Below are positions 33,983 to 36,699 of a stretch of DNA of 36,699 nt, piece after piece. Under the pieces are notes generated by a model. The model was not told the DNA's origin and did no database searches. It was given only the letters and a program-made list of their open reading frames with translations. Origin of the DNA: Terriglobales bacterium (GTDB lineage Bacteria > Acidobacteriota > Terriglobia > Terriglobales > SCQP01); the NCBI GenBank assembly GCA_025450725.1, contig JANWLQ010000005.1, forward strand, positions 1 to 36,699. The letters are read 5' to 3'. Numbering within the stretch: position 1 is the first letter of the stretch; every line of letters starts with the position of its first letter. Both the position numbers and the translations under genes were made by a program.

Positions 33983-35159
33983 GGTGCGGTACAGCGGCTT
34001 TGGCCAAAGCGCGGCAAAAACCTTGGGAATGGGCGGCGTGACCGGCGCAGAACTCAGCCACGGCGTCGGCCACACGGCGAAGCTCGTCCGGGCTCAGGTG
34101 GGGACCCATGGGCAGGCTCACAACGGTTTCCGCCAACTGCTGAGCGCGGGGGAAATCCAGGGGGTTCAAGCCGGCGTAGGCGGGGGTACGATGCGGCGGG
34201 AGCGGGTAATGCACCAGGGTATCGATGCCGCGCTGTTGCAGCCAATGGCGAAGGCAATCGCGGTGAGGGTGGCAAACGACATACAGGTGCCAGACGGGAT
34301 CGGTCGCCGGGGAGGGAGTGGGACAATCAAGTTCGGCCAAGCCGGTCAAAGCTGACGCATAGGCAACCGCGCGCTTCCGGCGGCGCTGATTCCATTCCGG
34401 CAAGCAGGCCAGGCGGACGCGCAGAAATGCGGCTTGCAGTTCTCCCAGGCGGGAATTAAATCCGAGTTCGAGATGTTCGTATTTGCGCACGCCGCCGTAG
34501 TTGCGCAGGGCACGGAGCCGTTCGGCCAGTCGAGCGTCATTGGTGGTTACGGCGCCGCCGTCGCCAAAAGCGCCCAGGTTTTTGCCGGGATAAAAACTGA
34601 ATGCGGCCAAGCCTCCCCATCCGCCCACGATGCGGCCAGCGACGCGAGCGCCGTGCGCCTGGGCGGCATCTTCCAGGACGTGCAGGCCTCGCCGGGCGGC
34701 GAAGTGTTGGATGGCCGGCATATCGGCGGGCTCGCCATAGAGGTGCACGGGAATGATGGCCCGCGTGCGCGGGGTGCAAGCGGCCTCGAGGCGCTCGGGG
34801 TCCAGATTAAATCCGCGCGGAGACACGTCCACCGGCACCGGCCGAGCGCCCACCTGGCTGACGGCCAGGAAGGTGGCAATGAAAGTATGGGCCGGCACCA
34901 GCACCTCATCACCGGGGCCGATGTCGAGCACCCGCAAGGACAGTTGGAGCGCGTCGAGTCCACTGGCGACGCCGATGCAGTGGCGCACGTCGCAGGCGGC
35001 GGCAAATTCGGTTTCGAATTGTTCCAGCTCCGGTCCGAGGAGAAAGCGTCCCGAATCCATGACCCGCGCGTAGGCGGCGTCCAAGTCGGGCCGCAGTTCG
35101 CGAATCATGGAGGCGAAATTCAGGAATGGGACGGGCGTGGCGGCGGGGCTAGGGCTCAT
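33975..35159 (-). CDS. DegT/DnrJ/EryC1/StrS aminotransferase (FdtB/QdtB-like)
   Basis: VPFLNFASMIRELRPDLDAAYARVMDSGRFLLGPELEQFE, VLEDAAQAHGARVAG, FSFYPGKNLGAFGDGGAV (PLP Lys), FNSRLGELQAAFLRV. Confidence 0.93.
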   Translation of the reverse strand: MSPSPAATPVPFLNFASMIRELRPDLDAAYARVMDSGRFLLGPELEQFETEFAAACDVRHCIGVASGLDALQLSLRVLDIGPGDEVLVPAHTFIATFLAVSQVGARPVPVDVSPRGFNLDPERLEAACTPRTRAIIPVHLYGEPADMPAIQHFAARRGLHVLEDAAQAHGARVAGRIVGGWGGLAAFSFYPGKNLGAFGDGGAVTTNDARLAERLRALRNYGGVRKYEHLELGFNSRLGELQAAFLRVRLACLPEWNQRRRKRAVAYASALTGLAELDCPTPSPATDPVWHLYVVCHPHRDCLRHWLQQRGIDTLVHYPLPPHRTPAYAGLNPLDFPRAQQLAETVVSLPMGPHLSPDELRRVADAVAEFCAGHAAHSQGFCRALAKAAVPHHA

Positions 35160-35638
35160 AGGGAGTTCGGCTGCAGGCCGCGGCAAGTAGAAAGAAATTC
35201 GGCGTAATCACGAATATAGTCCGACTCCTCGTAGACTCTCGAAGCGAGGACCATGCAGGTGGAGCCCGAGGAGAAGTTGTCCAGCTCCCGCCAAATCATG
35301 GGGCACATGTACAGGCCGACATAGGACCGGTTGAGGTGGACGGTGCGGCGGTTGCGGCCGTCATCGAGATGGACATCAAAGCTGCCGGCAATCGCAATCA
35401 GGAGTTGTTGCAGATGGCGGTGACCGTGACCGGCGCGTTGGGCGCCGCCGGGGACATCGTAGAGATAGTAGATGCGGGCAATCGAGAAGGGAACGTTGCG
35501 ATTGCCTTCAATAAACGTGAGATTCCCGCGCGCGTCCTGAATCCGGGGCAGATCCACGAGCTGGCATTCATCCACGTGCCCGAGGCGCAGTTGGGGATGG
35601 GGCTCAGGGGCGGATTGGGTGGCAATGGAGGCAGTCAT
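35156..35638 (-). CDS. FdtA/QdtA-like dTDP-4-keto-6-deoxyhexose 3,4-ketoisomerase (WxcM-like cupin)
   Basis: DARGNLTFIEGNRNVPFSIARIYYLYDVPGGAQRAGHGHRHLQQLLIAIAGSFDVHLDDG...GLYMCPMIWRELDNFSSGSTCMVLASRVYEESDYIRDYAEF. Confidence 0.9.
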   Translation of the reverse strand: MTASIATQSAPEPHPQLRLGHVDECQLVDLPRIQDARGNLTFIEGNRNVPFSIARIYYLYDVPGGAQRAGHGHRHLQQLLIAIAGSFDVHLDDGRNRRTVHLNRSYVGLYMCPMIWRELDNFSSGSTCMVLASRVYEESDYIRDYAEFLSTCRGLQPNSL

Positions 35639-35681
35639 GGTCGGGAGGCGGCGCTCGGGCCTGGGCGCGGGGAAAGCAAAA

Positions 35682-36699
35682 TCAGGCGCTCTTACCCCGG
35701 GCTTGCGGGGCAGGGTTGGTGGGCAGAACGGCCGCGGCTGGCCGAGCATTTTGGGGGGGATCGGCTCTGCGCGGCTCCCGGCACCGGCGCAGTACCGTCA
35801 CCACCGTATAGAGCAGAAAAATCCAGTCTTGCAAGGGGGACCAATGGGAAACGTACATCAGGTCGTAGCGACTTTTTTCGGCGGACGAGTGGTGCTCGCG
35901 CAGGCCGTGGACCTGGGCCAACCCGGTGAGCCCGGGCTTGACCAAGAGCCGGCGCCGTTCCCAGTCGGAATAGTGTTTGACGCGCGCGATTGGCTCGGGG
36001 CGGGGGCCGACGATGCTCATTTCACCGCGCAACACGTTCCAGACCTGGGGAAGCTCGGTGAGACTCAGGCGGTTTAACCACACTTCCAGCCCGCGGGTGG
36101 GGTGCCGGTCCACATTCAGACGGTACATGAGGAAGGGCTTGCCCTCGAATCCGCAACGCTGGTCGGTGCGAAATGCGCGCCCGGTGGTGACCTTCACCAA
36201 GGCGGCGCACACCAAAGTGAGCGGGAGGACAACGGGCAAGGTGGCCAAGCCGAGCAGCAAGTCGGCGGTCCGCTTCACGAAACGTCCGCCTTGGGAGAGG
36301 GTCGGTTCGGTGACCGTGATCAAAGGCAGGCCGGCCACGTTGGCCAATTCGGTGCGAGCGGCATCGAGTTGGTATAGATACGGCACGATGCGAACCTTGA
36401 TGCCGCGTTGCCGAGCCTGGGTCAGCAGGGCCATCCATTCCGGCGCCATGTTCTCGGGCAGGCAAGCGATGAGTTCGTCAATGTCGAGCTTGTGGAGATG
36501 ATCGAGCAACTCCAGGCTGGTGTGACTGGTGGCGGCGGGAGCCCCGGAGGTGGCCACGACCACGGCATCGGTGGCGGCCAGGCCGACCAGGCGATAGAGC
36601 GGACTGCGGCTGAGACGCAGCGCGACCTCGTCGATCAGCCGGTCGGACCCGATCAGGACGACGCGGCGGACGATGCCGCGGGGGGGCTTGCGGTAAATC
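35682..36699 (-). CDS. Polyprenyl-phosphate sugar-phosphate transferase (initiating transferase), 5' truncated by window edge
   Basis: Frame continues upstream of the listed ATG to the edge (YRKPPRGIVRRVVLIGSDRL..); RFVKRTADLLLGLATLPVVLPL, LNRLSLTELPQVWNVLRGEMSIVGPRPEP, VKPGLTGLAQVHG. Confidence 0.92.
   Translation of the reverse strand, partial: IYRKPPRGIVRRVVLIGSDRLIDEVALRLSRSPLYRLVGLAATDAVVVATSGAPAATSHTSLELLDHLHKLDIDELIACLPENMAPEWMALLTQARQRGIKVRIVPYLYQLDAARTELANVAGLPLITVTEPTLSQGGRFVKRTADLLLGLATLPVVLPLTLVCAALVKVTTGRAFRTDQRCGFEGKPFLMYRLNVDRHPTRGLEVWLNRLSLTELPQVWNVLRGEMSIVGPRPEPIARVKHYSDWERRRLLVKPGLTGLAQVHGLREHHSSAEKSRYDLMYVSHWSPLQDWIFLLYTVVTVLRRCREPRRADPPQNARPAAAVLPTNPAPQARGKSA

Noticed and set aside
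33473-35207. Long plus-strand ORFs (328 aa, 257 aa)
   Set aside because: Antisense to GT2 and DegT aminotransferase, both strongly supported on the minus strand.

Overview
High-GC bacterial window (possibly Acidobacteria-like, inferred from style only) dominated by a surface-polysaccharide (O-antigen/EPS) locus, nearly all on the minus strand. From left to right it contains: a truncated NAD(P)-binding oxidoreductase; a DUF4097-like beta-repeat protein; rfbD; gmhA; tRNA-Met(CAT); hldE kinase domain; hldD; a small HTH protein; a 1073-aa secreted beta-helix-like protein; a gmd (GDP-mannose 4,6-dehydratase) 3' remnant split by a complete 2050-bp IS1595-like element; an O-antigen ligase/polymerase-like gene; a TPR protein; a CDP-6-deoxyhexose block (rfbC-like, rfbG, SDR, rfbF); rfbB and rfbA; a second secreted protein sharing a module with the 1073-aa protein; a ten-gene cassette (GT2, ANL ligase, ACP, FkbH-like, MaoC-FabG fusion, KAS III, MBL hydrolase, FabG, second ACP, GNAT); and wzx, GT2, DegT aminotransferase, FdtA-like isomerase and a polyprenyl-P sugar transferase running off the end. 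Two observations stand out. (1) The IS1595-like element (9905..11954) has a perfect 8-bp target duplication (GAAGTAGC). It carries a passenger membrane-protein ORF, and both terminal inverted repeats contain a promoter-like TTGAC[A/G]-N17-TAGNNT-N6-ATG placed identically, with the start codon at nucleotide 49 from each end. (2) A compact ACP/KAS III/KR/DH/FkbH/ANL/GNAT acyl-building cassette lies next to fdtA/fdtB-like dTDP-3-amino-3,6-dideoxyhexose genes, suggesting a dedicated ACP-dependent acyl decoration of an amino sugar. All calls come from reading the sequence and the supplied ORF translations; no database searches were run.
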